DNA of 64,000 nt from Gnetum montanum (Eukaryota > Streptophyta > Gnetopsida > Gnetales > Gnetaceae), in contig MNCI01021414.1 in the NCBI GenBank assembly GCA_015680685.1, forward strand, positions 1 to 64,000. The letters are read 5' to 3'. This document shows positions 23,438-34,745 of the stretch, one piece after another. The notes beneath the pieces were generated by a model. It worked only from the letters and a program-made list of their open reading frames with translations. It was not told the DNA's origin and searched no databases. Position numbers and translations under genes: made by a program. Each line of letters begins with the position of its first letter. The first letter of the stretch is position 1.

Positions 23438-23899
23438 GAGTGTTAAACATCCATTAATATTGTTGCTTAGGGTAAGGAAGGCTATAATCATGTCATGAGG
23501 TTGGGTTTAAGAGAATGGTAATAGGGAATGAGGTGAAGCAAGCACTCTTGACACATCAAAATAAACTCATCGAATCTCATGTCTTGAGATCACATGATGA
23601 CTTGTTTCCATGATAATCTATATCTTTGTGGTGACTTCCAAGCTTCATCCTACAAGCACAATTCCAAGAGGACAAGAAAACCTAGCAAAGAAAACATGTT
23701 TTTACAATACATTACATAAGGCCACTTAGAATNTGTTTTCTTTGCTAGGTTTTCTTGTCCTCTTGGAATTGTGCTTGTAGGATGAAGCTTGGAAGTCACC
23801 ACAAAGATATAGCTTATCATGGAAACAAGTCATCATGTGATCTNGGTGATCAAAAAAGGTTCTTCCAGTTCATTAAGAATTTGTCTGCATGCTCACACA
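23438..23899 (-). other. TAT-H 3' region, right part, with an inverted-copy artefact
   Basis: On the minus strand it includes the TTTTCTTGTCCTCTTGGAA ... TTGTAG block found in other TAT copies (29860-29895, 58488-58525). The 110 bases 23734-23843, between single Ns at 23733 and 23844, are the reverse complement of 23587-23696 with one mismatch. This most likely comes from scaffolding. Confidence 0.7.
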
Positions 23900-25120
23900 T
23901 AATATTAAGGACCTATTCATCTATAGTGATCTTATATTTGATCAAGTTATGATGGTGTTGTCATTTTCACCTCTCCTAATATTGCTCAATGTGAGCAAGC
24001 TTCTACACCCATTTCTCCTCCACCGAGTCTAGGTCCATGGTACATAGTTCCTTATTCTATTCATCATTGATGAAGTCCTATAAGGCTACTTAGAGATATT
24101 GTACCTATAGTTCAAGAGGTAAAAAAGATTTAAAATCGTAAACTTGGCTTTAAGAAGTTACATTAGTCATTGTAATAAATGTCATTCTATAGGCCCAAAG
24201 CACATGGACAAGCTGCTCATGCCACTTGGATTTTCTATTATTCAACATCTTTTTGAGTAACTTGATGATGGACTTATTTTATGCTTTAACTTGTCCATTG
24301 GTTTGAGGGTAATATGGTGATGAGAAGGAGTGTTTAATGCCTAGGTCATGACAAAATTTTTTTGTTTCCTGATTATTAAAATATGGTTAATTATTTGTGA
24401 CTATGATCATAGGTATACCAAAATGGACTACTATGTTATCAAGTATAAATCTACAAACTTGTTTGAATGTTTTCCTTCATAGGAGAATAGCTTCAACTCA
24501 CTTTATAAATTATTTGGTCATAGTAATGATAAAGCTAAGTCCAGTGGAAGACTAAGGCATTATAGGTCAAATGATATCAAACACTAACTATTGAAATGAC
24601 CAAGTTATTTGAGTGTTGTGTAACTCAGTTGGTGGTACGTGTATCAGGTTACTATGACATTGGCGTGTATGATAAATCTTAACCTTTTGTAGGTGCTCAC
24701 TTTCCATATAGGGCCAATAATAGCATAACCATATAGTCTTAGCAACCATAGTACTAGGTCCCATATGCCTTCCATATACACCCTCCTAAATCTACTCTAG
24801 GACTATTCGAGCCTCAATTTTACCGAAGCATAGCAATAACATGTCATTGTAAGATCATTGGCATAATGTGTTATCACCTATGATGACATACTATCTAGAT
24901 CACTTATGTACAACATCCTTTTGAGTAGTAGTCAGGCCTTGTGAAGGATTACCATTCATATGGTAAAACTTGATATCATCATACCACTTCTTTGAGAGTG
25001 CAGTGTGAACTATTGCCACAATGATTTCCTCAGTGCATTGCATGATGGAAATGAAATAATTAACAGTTAATGTGGGAAACTTATTAAACAAATCTAGCAT
25101 CACACTAAGGGCTAGCATTG
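23900..25120 (-). pseudogene. TAT-H integrase (broken)
   Basis: It inserts the cDNA copy into the genome. On the minus strand, downstream of the second RNase H, the core begins WSFQ-LVFDII (about 24575-24610), matching the family W-P-F-x-x-W-G-x-D-I-V-G-P with the first catalytic Asp kept (FD). SFIITMTK-FIK-VEAI follows, equal to the Y-F-T-K-W-x-E-A block, with stops in place of Tyr and Trp. Further down come the TDNG-like region (near 24390) and a C-terminal tail to about 23900. TAG/TGA stops are frequent. Same layout as TAT-K 38050-39400. Confidence 0.7.
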
Positions 25121-25160
25121 TAATAGCATCAACTATAGTATTCTCAGTTTGGAGTACATG

Positions 25161-25499
25161 TTAGATATTGATGTCTATAAATTGTTGTATGAGCTTCTTT
25201 CCTAGGTCACTATAAAGTTGTAAATGTTTGGATTTACAAGTGTAAACCTTGATTACATGGTTAAACAAAATTTTTAAATCACCTTTAATCATTAAGAATT
25301 TTACACCTAGATCATGAGCTACCATCATCCCTTTAATCAAACCCTCATACTCTGCTACATTGTTGATACATGAAAACTCAAAATGGTAAGCAAAGATTTG
25401 GATTTCACTAGATGGAAATGTCATAATGGTAATAGCACTATCCCCATGGTTAGTTGAATCTCCATTAAAATGCATTATTTCCTCATAACCCTTAGGCAC
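25161..25499 (-). pseudogene. TAT-H second (archaeal-type) RNase H
   Basis: The 112-residue open stretch has FNGDSTNHGDSAI near its start, NNVAEYEGLIKGM in the middle and a KGDLKILFNHV block later. This fits the RNase H fold with D in the first strand, E in AEYE and D in the later GD. A second RNase H after the one linked to RT is the mark of the Tat lineage of plant Ty3/gypsy elements. It would remove the RNA strand in replication. Of all TAT-H domains it is the best preserved. Confidence 0.7.
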
Positions 25500-27290
25500 T
25501 CAAATATCGATGTTAACATGTTCATTGGGAAACTCAGGGTCTATGGTTTCATGATCATCAACTGGGAAAATGGAGAGTTTTACAGCTATAGCTTTACCTT
25601 TTGTTGATGCTTGATAGAAATAATGAAGGTCAAACTCTACTATTATGGATTTCCATTGAGATATACAGCTACTTTCATAGATGTTAGTCATTATAGCTCT
25701 AAGCATGTTATCTTTACAAATGAAATTGACCTAGCTCCTAACCAGGTAGTGTCTCCACTTATTTAATGACAAGACTAGTGCTAAACAATACTTCTCCACT
25801 TCTCCACTTTAGTGTATTATGTCTCATGGGAAATTAATGCATGGATACGGTAGTAAAATGGTAACTCTACTTCATCATCTCACTTCTAATAGAGGGATGA
25901 GGCAATGGATGCATCAGAGATATCAAGGTAAATGTACAAGGATTTATCCTTTTATGGAGGATAAACTATCATTAGTTGTGTCAAAACTTGCTTAATATTT
26001 TCAAAGGCCTCTTTACATTGAGTCATCCACTCATAGTGAACCCCTTTCTTAAGGAAGTGTTACATGGGTTGTAACTTATCTATAAGCCTAGCTATAAACC
26101 TATAGATAAATTACAATCTACCTTACAATTGCTAAAGCTTCTTAAGGCTAATAGGCACTACCAAGTTCGATATGGCTCTAACCTTATCAAGATTGATGTC
26201 TATCCCTACTTTAGATAGTATAAAGTCAAGCATCTTACCAATTTTGAAACCAAGGAGATACTTCTTGGGACTAAGTCTAAGCTCATAGTTGAGACATCAT
26301 TTAGGTACAAGGTCTAGGTCATGTGCATGGTCATTGGCCACTTTGGACTTAATAGCTATATCATCTCTATAATCATTGAGCAAACCTAAAATGTAATTAC
26401 TAAAGATATATGTCATAGCTTATTGCTAGGTTGCTCCTACATTCCTTAGGCAAAAGGACATCATGTTATAGCAAAATGTACCCCAAGGGATCATGAAAGT
26501 CTTGTTAAGTTGATGTTCTAGGTTGATCCTAATTTGGTTGTATCCCAAAAATCAAGCCATAAAGGATTATAAAGCATGTCCAATTGTAGTATCAGTAATT
26601 TTGTCAATATTAAGAAATGGAAAATCATCTTTAATAGTTACCTTATTTAGGTCTCGAAAATATATGCAAATATGTATACTCCCATTTTTCTTAGGGACTA
26701 GCACTATGTTGAACATTCATTCTACATAATCAATAGCTCTGATGAAATCATCTTGATATAATTTTGTAATTTCATCATGAAGTGATAAGGCCAAATTAGG
26801 TATAATCTTGTAAGCATTTTTCTTGACTGGTGTAATGCTAGGATCAAGTATGATGTTGTGTTGTACTAGGCATAGGTCAGGACCTAGAATATCTTCATAT
26901 GACTAGGCAAAGACCTATTATTATCTTGTAGGACCTTGGTGATGTCTTCAGCCTATTAATATTCCAATGAGGAACTTACCTTTATGGTTTTCTTCTCACC
27001 ATTGTGTGTCATGATAAGAACCTCAACTAGAGTCTTTGTTAATATTGCTAGCCTCTAGGTAAAGAGTTTTAACTAGGATTTTAGGCCACTATAGAGGTTT
27101 CTCTATCACGGCTATGTGATTAACAAGAATTTTTGGATCAAGGTCTAGGCAATAAAGGTGAATACATCATTCAACATTGCCATGAGGTCCACTTAGGCTC
27201 AAGGGTAAACTAATTTGCTCCCAAGTACTCATACTCCAATCCTTCATGTCAACCATAAGCACATTAAATGGAACCTAGATAAATTGAAGT
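25500..27290 (-). pseudogene. TAT-H reverse transcriptase and linked RNase H (broken)
   Basis: On the minus strand 26720-26600 reads VPKKNGSIHICIYFRDLNKV and IKDDFPFLNIDKITD. 26500-26440 gives HQLNKTFMIPWGTFCYNMM. The catalytic box is YRDD at 26360-26371, where TAT-K has YVDD. RNase H remnants run to 25500, with RAIMTNIYESSCISQWKSII at about 25640-25700. At least a dozen stops. The part above 26900 corresponds to the less conserved region before RT in TAT-K. Confidence 0.75.
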
Positions 27291-27849
27291 AAATAATGCC
27301 AAAATTCTATAAGACTATGCAAATACATGTTACTTCAATGCTAAAAAACATGCAAATAAGGCTAATCCAAGCCATAAACATACGTAAACAAAGGTCAAGA
27401 AAAAGGCCAAAAAAATGTTAAGACAAGATCAAAACAAGGCCAAAGTAAGTTGAAATCATCAAAAAAGATCAAATATGATCAACTAAGATTACAAGTTTTC
27501 CAATTCCAGGCATTGGCAGGTCATGGTTCCAGTTTTAGTTCTTATCAGGCCATGCACACATGTTGTCAAATGATGGTCAAGGAAGGTCAAACCACATCAC
27601 TCAACACTAATCAAAGGCTAAAAAAAGATCAATAGAGCTCACAAAAGAAAAGATAAAGTTAAACAAGGTCAAATAGTGATAACAAAGGTTAACAATGTGT
27701 AGCAAAGGTTGAAATAGGTTGAAACATCATGAAATAAGGCTAAATTATACATAGTGGAAGATTTGGTAAAACCTGGTCAATACTATTTAAACAAGGTTAG
27801 ATTTTACTAATCCTAGGCTTTAGTGGACCTTGGTTTAAGGATACAAGGA
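27291..27849 (-). other. Spacer between TAT-H RT and TAT-C LTR
   Basis: A Lys-codon-like, purine-rich stretch with loosely repeated AAGGTCAA / AAGATCAA words (about 27340-27790). No domain seen. It lies where TAT-K has its upstream micro-hairpin cluster, but has no clear copy of that motif. Confidence 0.5.
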
Positions 27850-29008
27850 TGGTAGGTGACTTTGGACATCTATCAGTGTCTGGAAACACCGAGAGATCTT
27901 CAAGCACATACCCTAACCTCGAATCCGCACAAGGGCCATGCTGGAGAAAACAGATTTAGGGTGCCCTAAATGGTCTGGTTGATCAGACAGGGACTTAACT
28001 GGTGTACAATAATCCTTTTACAGATAATGATTTTAAATGGAACACCTGGTAGTAAATAAAAGAAAATGTACTATGCACAATAGTAGAAACATGCTAAAAC
28101 GCGTAACAAGATAGCGGACACAATTGAATACTTAACAATGCCGAAAAAAATAAATGTTGCAACAAGACAAAAAGAGAGTTTGAATAGGAAGATACACCAC
28201 CCCAAAAAAGGGGTACAGGTATACAAAGTTTACAATAAGCATAGTAGGAGCACAATTACAGCCTCAGTGGTATCGAGCTATAAAATATGGTGCTCACTAT
28301 GATAAACTGTGACTGTTGGGTTGGTAGTCACAGTGTACTATGTGATGTTCCATTGGGCTACAATAGGGCTGTAGTGTACCATGTGGTGTAGTTGTGTCTC
28401 TTTGTTAGTATGGTGTGCTCTGGGTCTCGTTTGCCCATGAAGCTAGATGCCAAGATGCCAAAATGCCAAATTCCAAAATGGAAATGCCAACTACCTTGCT
28501 AGTAAAGAAATTGAAGCTTCCCCCTTTCCCTTTTTTTCTCTCCTCTATCCTCCTTCAAAAGAGTGTGAAAAGGTATTTATAGGGCTAGGGTTAGCCCAAA
28601 ATGCAGATCAGGTGCCACGTGGTAGTGTCGTGGGTGTTACACTATAGCACTACACTATATTGTAGCATTGGGTGTTGCACTGTAGCACTATGCTATGCAT
28701 TGTAGCACTGGGTATTGCACTATAGCACTACACTGCACACTATAGTGCTGGGTATTGCACTGTAGCACTATGCTGCACACTGTAGTGCTGGGTATTGCAC
28801 TTTAGTGCTACGCTACGGACTATAGCATTAGGTATTGCACTGTAATGCTACGCTACGCATTGTAGCGCTAGGTATTACACTATAGTGCTATGCTACGCAC
28901 TATAGCGCTACGCTACATAGCATAGCAGGCTACAGAAAATGCCATCACTCTAACAGTTAGAAAAATCTATAATCAAGATGCCAAGACCCGAAATTTTGTG
29001 CTGTTTCA
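27850..29008 (-). repeat. TAT-C 3' LTR (1159 bp)
   Basis: Left end TGGTAGGTGAC aligns with the 34589 end. Right end CTGTTTCA is the reverse complement of TGAAACAG. Minus-strand TATA box at 28574-28581. Holds a 40-41-bp tandem repeat (28640-28925). Polypurine tract reads AAAGAGGGGCC on the minus strand at about 29011-29021. Confidence 0.82.
28640..28925. repeat. 40-41-bp tandem repeat in TAT-C LTR, about 7 copies
   Basis: Units contain GGGTATTGCACT and TAGCACTACGCTACGCAC-like halves, so each unit is itself a set of GCACT / AGTGC and GCTACGC words. It ends in TAGCGCTACGCTACATAGCA at about 28900-28920. Confidence 0.85.
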
Positions 29009-30849
29009 ATGGCCCCTCTTTGCTGACATCTGGAGGAGTGGCCCAAAAGATGTTGATAAAGAATTACAAAACACTACAGCAAAGATGTCACCAACATCAT
29101 TTGTCAACACAAGATTGAATGTCGTTTTACCTTGCTCAAGAGTGTTATGGAAATAAGGTTATGTTAGGGGATAAGGGGTATAGGCAATGCTAGGGAGATG
29201 AAATTTAAATGGTGGGAACAAAATGCAAATAGTGGATCATGATGTAAGATGCAAATTCAGTATGGTTGATGGTGACCATGGCATGAAGTAGCTTGCCCCT
29301 GAAACATTGACCTTTCATCAGAGTACTCATGGGAGGGTCAATGTTAATCCAAGGATGGGCCAATTGCGAAGCTGCAGCATTGTTGATTTTTTTTTTATAT
29401 GAGGTGAACCTTCTTTGGGTTCAGCTTACTACTAAATGTTAGCTACAAGTTGGCCATAGAGAAGATGGGCTTCGTTTTGACACATCACATTGCATCTTTA
29501 GGATAGATGTTTCCTCCCAGGGATGATTCATGTTACATCTACTTAGGCCTTTACCACGCAGTAGACGCGTCACACAGGATGAATTGTGTTACATCAACCA
29601 TGGGTTCTATAGTTGATGTGAAGGGAATGCCATGTGTGTCATAGTGCATATGCATCATAGGAGTGTGGAATCATGGGTATGGGGAGGACGAGAGGATATT
29701 GGGATGAAGAATTGAATGTGCATAGGCTGTAATAGGGATGAGGGGGATGTGCACTCTTGAGTGGCTTAACTAGTATTGTCATGCACATCAAAGCAATGTG
29801 GTGACTTGCTGCTGCGATGAGATGCACCTCTGCACGACCGTCTCTAAGGCTTTGTCCTACAAACATAACTCAGAGAGGACAAGAAAACCATAAAACATGA
29901 AATGCAAGTGCAAATTCTAGAGGTGAAGGTGTTGCAAGTGTTGGATGCAAATATGCTGCAAGTGTCAAATGCTATGCCAATTGCAAGTTTTCAAAAAGCT
30001 AGTGAAAGTGCTAAGGTGATGATGCTACAAGTTTTCTGGATGTTGCACTAATGGAAAGTGCTCCAAAAGAATCACTAGAATGGTGGGAGGTGATGATGTT
30101 GTGAGTGTTCCTAAGGCAATAGCAAGTGTTCGGATCAAATTAACTACATGCCAGTTTAAATTCCTGGTAGTCTGTTAACCTAGTTTAAGGTCTTGGAAAA
30201 CCATGATGTGCTAGTTTATAGTCCTAGCAGACTATTGGATGCTTGTCTAATGTCATAGCAAATAGTGGATGTTTGCCATTTTAACATCATAATCAAAGGA
30301 CAAGTTGTTGTGCCAGTTTAACATCATGACCCAAGGACGAGCTGTTGTGCCAATTTAACGTCATGACCCAAGGATGAGTTGTGCCAATTTATAGTCATAG
30401 CAGACTATCTGTGCTAGTTTATAGTCATAGTAGACTGGTGCTTACCTTGCTTGTATAAGGTGTGATGCTACACACATAGTCATGCTATGTGCCTAAAAGA
30501 TCCTACAAAAATCAACTAGAAAGAAAATAACATCAAGCAACACCTATCGTAAACAAGGTTAAAATTGATGAATGAAAGAAAAGCAATGCAAAAAGTGATA
30601 GTTTTAGGTTGTTCCAGGCTATTGGCTAGTTTAAGGTCTTTTCAATCCATGTGTTTTTGTAGTTTCATGTTTTATATTTTTTTTTATGTTTTCAGATGTA
30701 ATGCATAAGCTAAGTGGATCGATGCATAAACAAAGTAAAAAAAATATGTGAACAAAATGAAATGCTTGATCTAAGTAAGTAGGCAAAATGTAAATGTGTA
30801 GGCTAGTGCAATGTAATGAAAGTCAAAAATGCATGGGAAGTGGAGGTAA
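29009..30849 (-). other. TAT-C 3' region
   Basis: Between protease and 3' LTR. On the minus strand it has the micro-hairpin cluster (30450-30130), then a pyrimidine-rich TTTTCTTGTCCTCTCTGAG ... TTTGTAG block (29895-29860) followed by an open stretch of about 75 codons (29866-29639) that starts GQSLRDGRAEVHLIAAAS. The same block starts a 3' open stretch in TAT-D at 58489. It is unclear whether this is a small spliced ORF or conserved UTR. Confidence 0.55.
30130..30450 (-). repeat. Micro-hairpin cluster, TAT-C 3' side
   Basis: On the plus strand, repeated CTAGTTTA-like words are each followed by a 4-5-bp inverted repeat around 6 bases, for example TAGTC-ATAGCA-GACTA and AGTC-CTAGCA-GACT. Two copies have a 10-base spacer (CATC...GACG, CGTC...GATG). 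About nine copies, spacing 25-45 bp. Confidence 0.75.
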
Positions 30850-31640
30850 AGGATAAGTAGGTGCTTAACGTGTTTTTGGCCAAGGAAAAGTCTTGATCAT
30901 GTAGTTTCTTTCCAACTCGATGTGGATTAGAAGGTGTGTAAGGCTTAGGGTCCTCTAGGAGGCTATTGGCTTCAACCACTTATTCAGGTGTGTTAGCCTT
31001 AGGTGCTGCATTGGTTGTTATAGGTGTACCACCAAGAAACTCTTCTTCTAAAACTTACAACATGTCTATGTCATGGATATTTGAAGAGGAAGCATTATCA
31101 CCATGGATGATCACTTGAAAACCTTCATATGGAAGGTAGATTTCTTGGTGGATGGGAGAGGAGATGGCCCTTAGTTGGGCTAGCCAAGGCATGCCTAGAA
31201 TCATGTTGAAACTTGGCATCTCCTATATGACAGTGAAACTTGCACTAGTGGGGAATTTCTCTCCTACCACGAAGGCTAAGTTGATTGTACCCCTAACTAT
31301 GACACATGATCCGTTGAAGGATTTTGGACACATGGTTTTGGTTGGCCTGATTTCATCTGCCAGACCTAGTTTGTCAATGATGGAGTACAAGACTATGTTT
31401 GTTGCTGCACCATCATCAACATGCACTCTGCGGATTGTGCACTGTCCAACATGTATGCTAATGGATAGTAGAGCTATAGTGGCCTCCCCATGTTCGGGGT
31501 TAACTTTGACTACATTGTCATAGAATACTAGGGATTTTGAACTCGATTCTTGTGGTGTAGGAGGAAACATTGTTGCACAGATGGATGCCTCATTTGTAGG
31601 GATGTTCTTCGTAATAGGAATGGAGGCCAAGACTTAGGCC
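30850..31640 (-). pseudogene. TAT-C aspartic protease (nearly open)
   Basis: The 135-residue open stretch 31223-31630 ends gag-pol processing domain sequence. The active site is VHVDDGAATN (about 31400-31430), D-D-G-A instead of the usual D-T/S-G-A. KSFNGSCVIVRGTINLAFVV follows. Past 31220 another frame reads the GFNMILGMPWLAQ block (about 31160-31215), a normal second retropepsin motif, and PYEG...VIIHGD to about 31075. It matches TAT-D (53842-54372) and TAT-M along its length. Confidence 0.75.
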
Positions 31641-34334
31641 AATGCTTGGCAGTGAGTAGATGAGGTCATGACCAGGTCGTACAAGCTCAATGTTGTGTTC
31701 TTTTGCTTGATTGTTTGCTTCACCTAGGTTAGTGCAGCTACAAATTCCTTGTCATTAGCTATTATGTTGACCTTGACTTTCTCCATGTGGCTTAAGATAA
31801 AAATTTCTTGTGGAGGGGACTTGGGCTTGGTTTTCTTGGCTTGCTTTGGGGTAGGGGCCCCAGTGTTCAGTTGTTGTTTGCTGGTTGTGACCTTTGCTTT
31901 GGCCATGGGGGTTGCAAGGTACTCATTTGTCCTCTTGCATTATCATTTAGTAGGCCTACCCAGGTTGCTAGTGGTATCAACACTTGAAGGAGGAGGGATC
32001 GAGTTGTTTCCCATTGTTGGGCTTCAAGTAGGTGAGGGGCCATAACATTATGCCACTCTTATGAAAAATGGTGATTTAGGAGGAGTTGTTGTATGGTCAA
32101 CTTGTTGTGGTACCTTGATAAAAAAAGGTTGCTTAGCGGTTGTTGTTGCATCATGCTAGTTTAATGTCTTAGCAGATGGTTGCTATGGAAATTTGACCAC
32201 AAAGGGTGTTGTGGGTGCTTGAGGTGGTACTTTGATAAAAAAGGGAGGCCTCTTGCTTATGGAGGTGGAGGGGATCCTTGCCTTCCTGGAAGGAACACAG
32301 ATCACAACAAGTTGTTGTGTAGGTTTAGCCTTACCACCTATGCTAATGGAATTTATGACATAGGAGGCATCATCTGTGTTGGATTGACTCACCGTGTTGA
32401 TCACCAGTTGGCCACATTTTATCATTCTCTATAGGTTATCCTGCAAAGCATGATAGTTTTCTGTATTATGACCAACCAATTGGTGGTAATGACAGTATTG
32501 GTCTAGCTTGAAGTGTTGTGGAACTAGGGGCTCGTTGCTACTGCTAAAGTGGGGTTCCTTAGTAGTTCGTAGTACCTATCATGTTTTTAATAGGTAATTG
32601 CTGATAAATTTTTATGTTGGATTTTTCCAACTTTCAAGAGTTTCTCTAGTAGTTCAAAGGGTTGCACCAGTAGTGGTGTATACTTTGATCAGTCCTTGCA
32701 CTAAAAGTTGGATCTTGGGGTATCCCCTATAAATGTAGGCGAGTTGGTGCCAGAATTGGTGGTTTTATCAACTAGGTCCTTGGGCTTCTTAGCTATTGGG
32801 CCCTGGTTGGTTGCTTTTGTTCTTGTGGCTACTATTATCACTATTGTGTTTTGCTTGCCAGCATGTTGGTTTCTATAGGCCACATAACCTGGATCATTGG
32901 TACCTTGCACTACTTCCTCTATGCTTTTTGCTTGGGAAAAGGCTTGGCTAAGTGACTTTGGGGCTAGATAATATAGTTTGGACTTGATGAAGTCATTCAC
33001 TACACCTTTAAAAATAGCTAGTAGGTGTGTCTCCACTAAGGATTCATGTATTTCACTCAATGTAGCATTCCAACATTGCAGGAATTTTGACACAAGCTCT
33101 AGAGGCCCCTACTTAACTTGCATTAGCTGGTCAAGGGTTGCTTCAAGCTTTAGGTTGTACCTAAAGTATGTCATAAAATTTCTTATAAGATCCTCCAAAG
33201 AGGAGATTGAGGCATTGGATAATGCATGATACCAATCTAAGGCCTTGCTAGTGAGTGACATGTGGAAGACATGTATGATGGCTTATGGACAAGCTTGAAG
33301 GAGTAGGCATTCAAATCAAAATGTGACCAAGTGTGCATTGGGATTTCCTTCTCCATTGTACTTGGTAAATTAAGGCAATTGGGCCCTAGTTGGAAGAGTT
33401 AAGGGTGGTACCGTAGGACTTATGGGGTCATCTCTATAGAAGTCCACCACTTGAATGTTGTTAGAGGAGGTAGACTTGAGTTGGTTGATCTCCTCCATCA
33501 ACATTTGAATTAGTTGAAATGCTTGACCCAAGCTTGGGGATGTGCCAGCCAGTTGCATTGGTTGGGCTTGTGTTGGTTGGATAGCATGGGGTTGAATTGT
33601 TGATTGTGGAGTCTGCTAGTTTAACATCATAGGGATAGGTGTTGCCAGTTTAATGTCATCGTGGACAAGTGTTGCTAGTTTAGCATCATAGTGGATGATT
33701 ACTGATGTAATGGCTAAGCAATGGGTGTAGTGATTAGAGTGGGCCACACATGGATGGGTTGGATGAACACTACACACACTGATGAAACAGGCGGGATGTA
33801 GGATGCCTGAGTTTTTTGGGGCTAGGAGGTGGCCCTTGCATGAGCATAGTGCTAGGCAAATGCATTACTTGCTTGTGAGGAAGGCTAGATTGGCATGGTC
33901 ATTATCTTGGAGGGGATGGGTGGACCAAACTGAGGAGGGGCTGTACTAAGGAGTGGTTGTTGGAAGAGGGTGTGGAGAGGGCTCTCATGCTCCGAGTGGG
34001 CCTCAAACTCATCTTCCTCATTCTATGAGGCTTCCTTGTAGGTTGTCCTTACATCATGCTTGTTTGCACAGATGAGTTGGGATAACAACTAGTGGTAGGG
34101 CTTCGTCAGTGGAATTATTTCAAATAAGGAGGGGTTATACTCCCATCCATTCAAATGGACTTGTTCGTAGTCTTGTTTTACCTCTAAATTGAGGTAATCC
34201 ACTAGTAATATTTCTTGGATTTTGGCACAAACAAAATTGTATTGTTCATGGTTGTATGTGGCATGCTTTGCCTGGATTATGGTATCAAATGTGTTATACA
34301 CCAACATGGAAGGTTGATCTGGATTCATATTCAT
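31641..34334 (-). pseudogene. TAT-C gag and linker (broken)
   Basis: The ATG at 34332-34334 starts MNMNPDQPSMLVYNTFDTI and reaches HEQYNFVCAKIQEILLVDYL, equal to the TAT-D gag start. A second open stretch (33558-33370) has DFYRDDPISPTVPPLTLP. 33093-32701 gives the capsid C-terminal part (ETHLLAIFKGVVNDFIKSKL, YYLAPKSLSQAF). A Pro/Lys linker with FIKVPPQAPTTPFVVK (32183-32300) and the block KQKNTTLSLYDLVMTS (about 31650-31700) lead into protease. The gag core with WYRAL is in a decayed stretch around 33150-33300. Several stops. Confidence 0.7.
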
Positions 34335-34344
34335 AGATCAAGTT

Positions 34345-34560
34345 GTGAGAGTTGCTAGTTGCAGAAAATAGCTAACTCTGAAAATAGCAGAAAAATGATG
34401 AAGCCTATCAATAGCAGGGAAATGGCTAAGTATAGAAATATAGAAAATAGCTAAGTGTAACAATGCAGAAAAAAATGCAAAGTATGGAAATGTAGAAAAA
34501 AATGCTAAGTATGAAAATGTAGAAAAAATGCTAAGTATGACAACTGCCTAAAATAGCCAA
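34345..34560 (-). repeat. TAT-C leader with about 22-bp repeat
   Basis: Between the primer site and gag, AAATGCTAAGTATGAAAATG-type units repeat about six times. TAT-D and the array carry quite different leader repeats (21 and 16 bp), so leaders differ between copies. Confidence 0.7.
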
Positions 34561-34566
34561 CTCTAG

Positions 34567-34583
34567 CCATCCTTCTAGTGCCA
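34567..34583 (-). other. TAT-C primer-binding site, tRNA-Asn type
   Basis: Minus-strand TGGCACTAGAAGGATGG, five bases inside the LTR end at 34589. The complement of the plant tRNA-Asn 3' end is TGGCGCTAGAAGGAGGG, so 15 of 17 match. Confidence 0.85.
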
Positions 34584-34588
34584 AAAAT

Positions 34589-34745
34589 TGTAGTGAAAGA
34601 AAACATCGATGGTTGGAAATACCAAGAGGTATTCGAGCACACAACCTAACCCCAAATCCACATGAGGGATGTGCTAGAGAAAATAGATTCAGGGTGCCTT
34701 GAATGGTCTGGTCGATTAGATAGGGACTTAACCGATGTACAATAA
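34589..34745 (-). repeat. TAT-C 5' LTR, 157-bp terminal fragment
   Basis: It runs from TGTAGTGAAAG to ...GATGTACAATAA and aligns with 27850-28010. At 34746 the TAT-K 3' LTR starts (TGTTGCAATC). AATAA at 34741-34745 would be one side of the TAT-K target duplication. The other side was not found. Confidence 0.75.

Larger units (their letters stand above)
10419..27849 (-). mobile_element. TAT-H: Ty3/gypsy Tat-type copy, split by COP
   Basis: In minus orientation the order is RT (about 27000 to 25750), RNase H plus second RNase H (25706 to 25161), integrase (about 25100 to 23900), 3' region (23840 to 23438, then 12254 to 11616 across COP) and 3' LTR (11615 to about 10419). Similarity of 11616-12254 to the TAT-C 3' region (29009 onward) shows that the two halves were once joined. 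No gag or protease is seen upstream of RT. At 27850 the copy meets the TAT-C 3' LTR. Confidence 0.75.
27850..34745 (-). mobile_element. TAT-C: Tat-type copy with gag and protease but no RT or IN
   Basis: In minus order: 5' LTR end fragment (34745-34589), tRNA-Asn primer site (34583-34567), a repeat-rich leader, gag (34334 to about 31700), protease (31640-30850), micro-hairpin cluster (30450-30130), 3' region and 3' LTR (29008-27850). RT, RNase H and integrase are absent between protease and the 3' region, the same arrangement as TAT-D. The rest of its 5' LTR is replaced at 34746 by the TAT-K 3' LTR, which looks inserted there. Confidence 0.8.

Noticed and set aside
23587-23843. A 110-bp inverted repeat that could be a MITE or hairpin locus
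   Set aside because: The arms end exactly at single Ns and are nearly identical in an otherwise decayed element. Assembly artefact is the better explanation.
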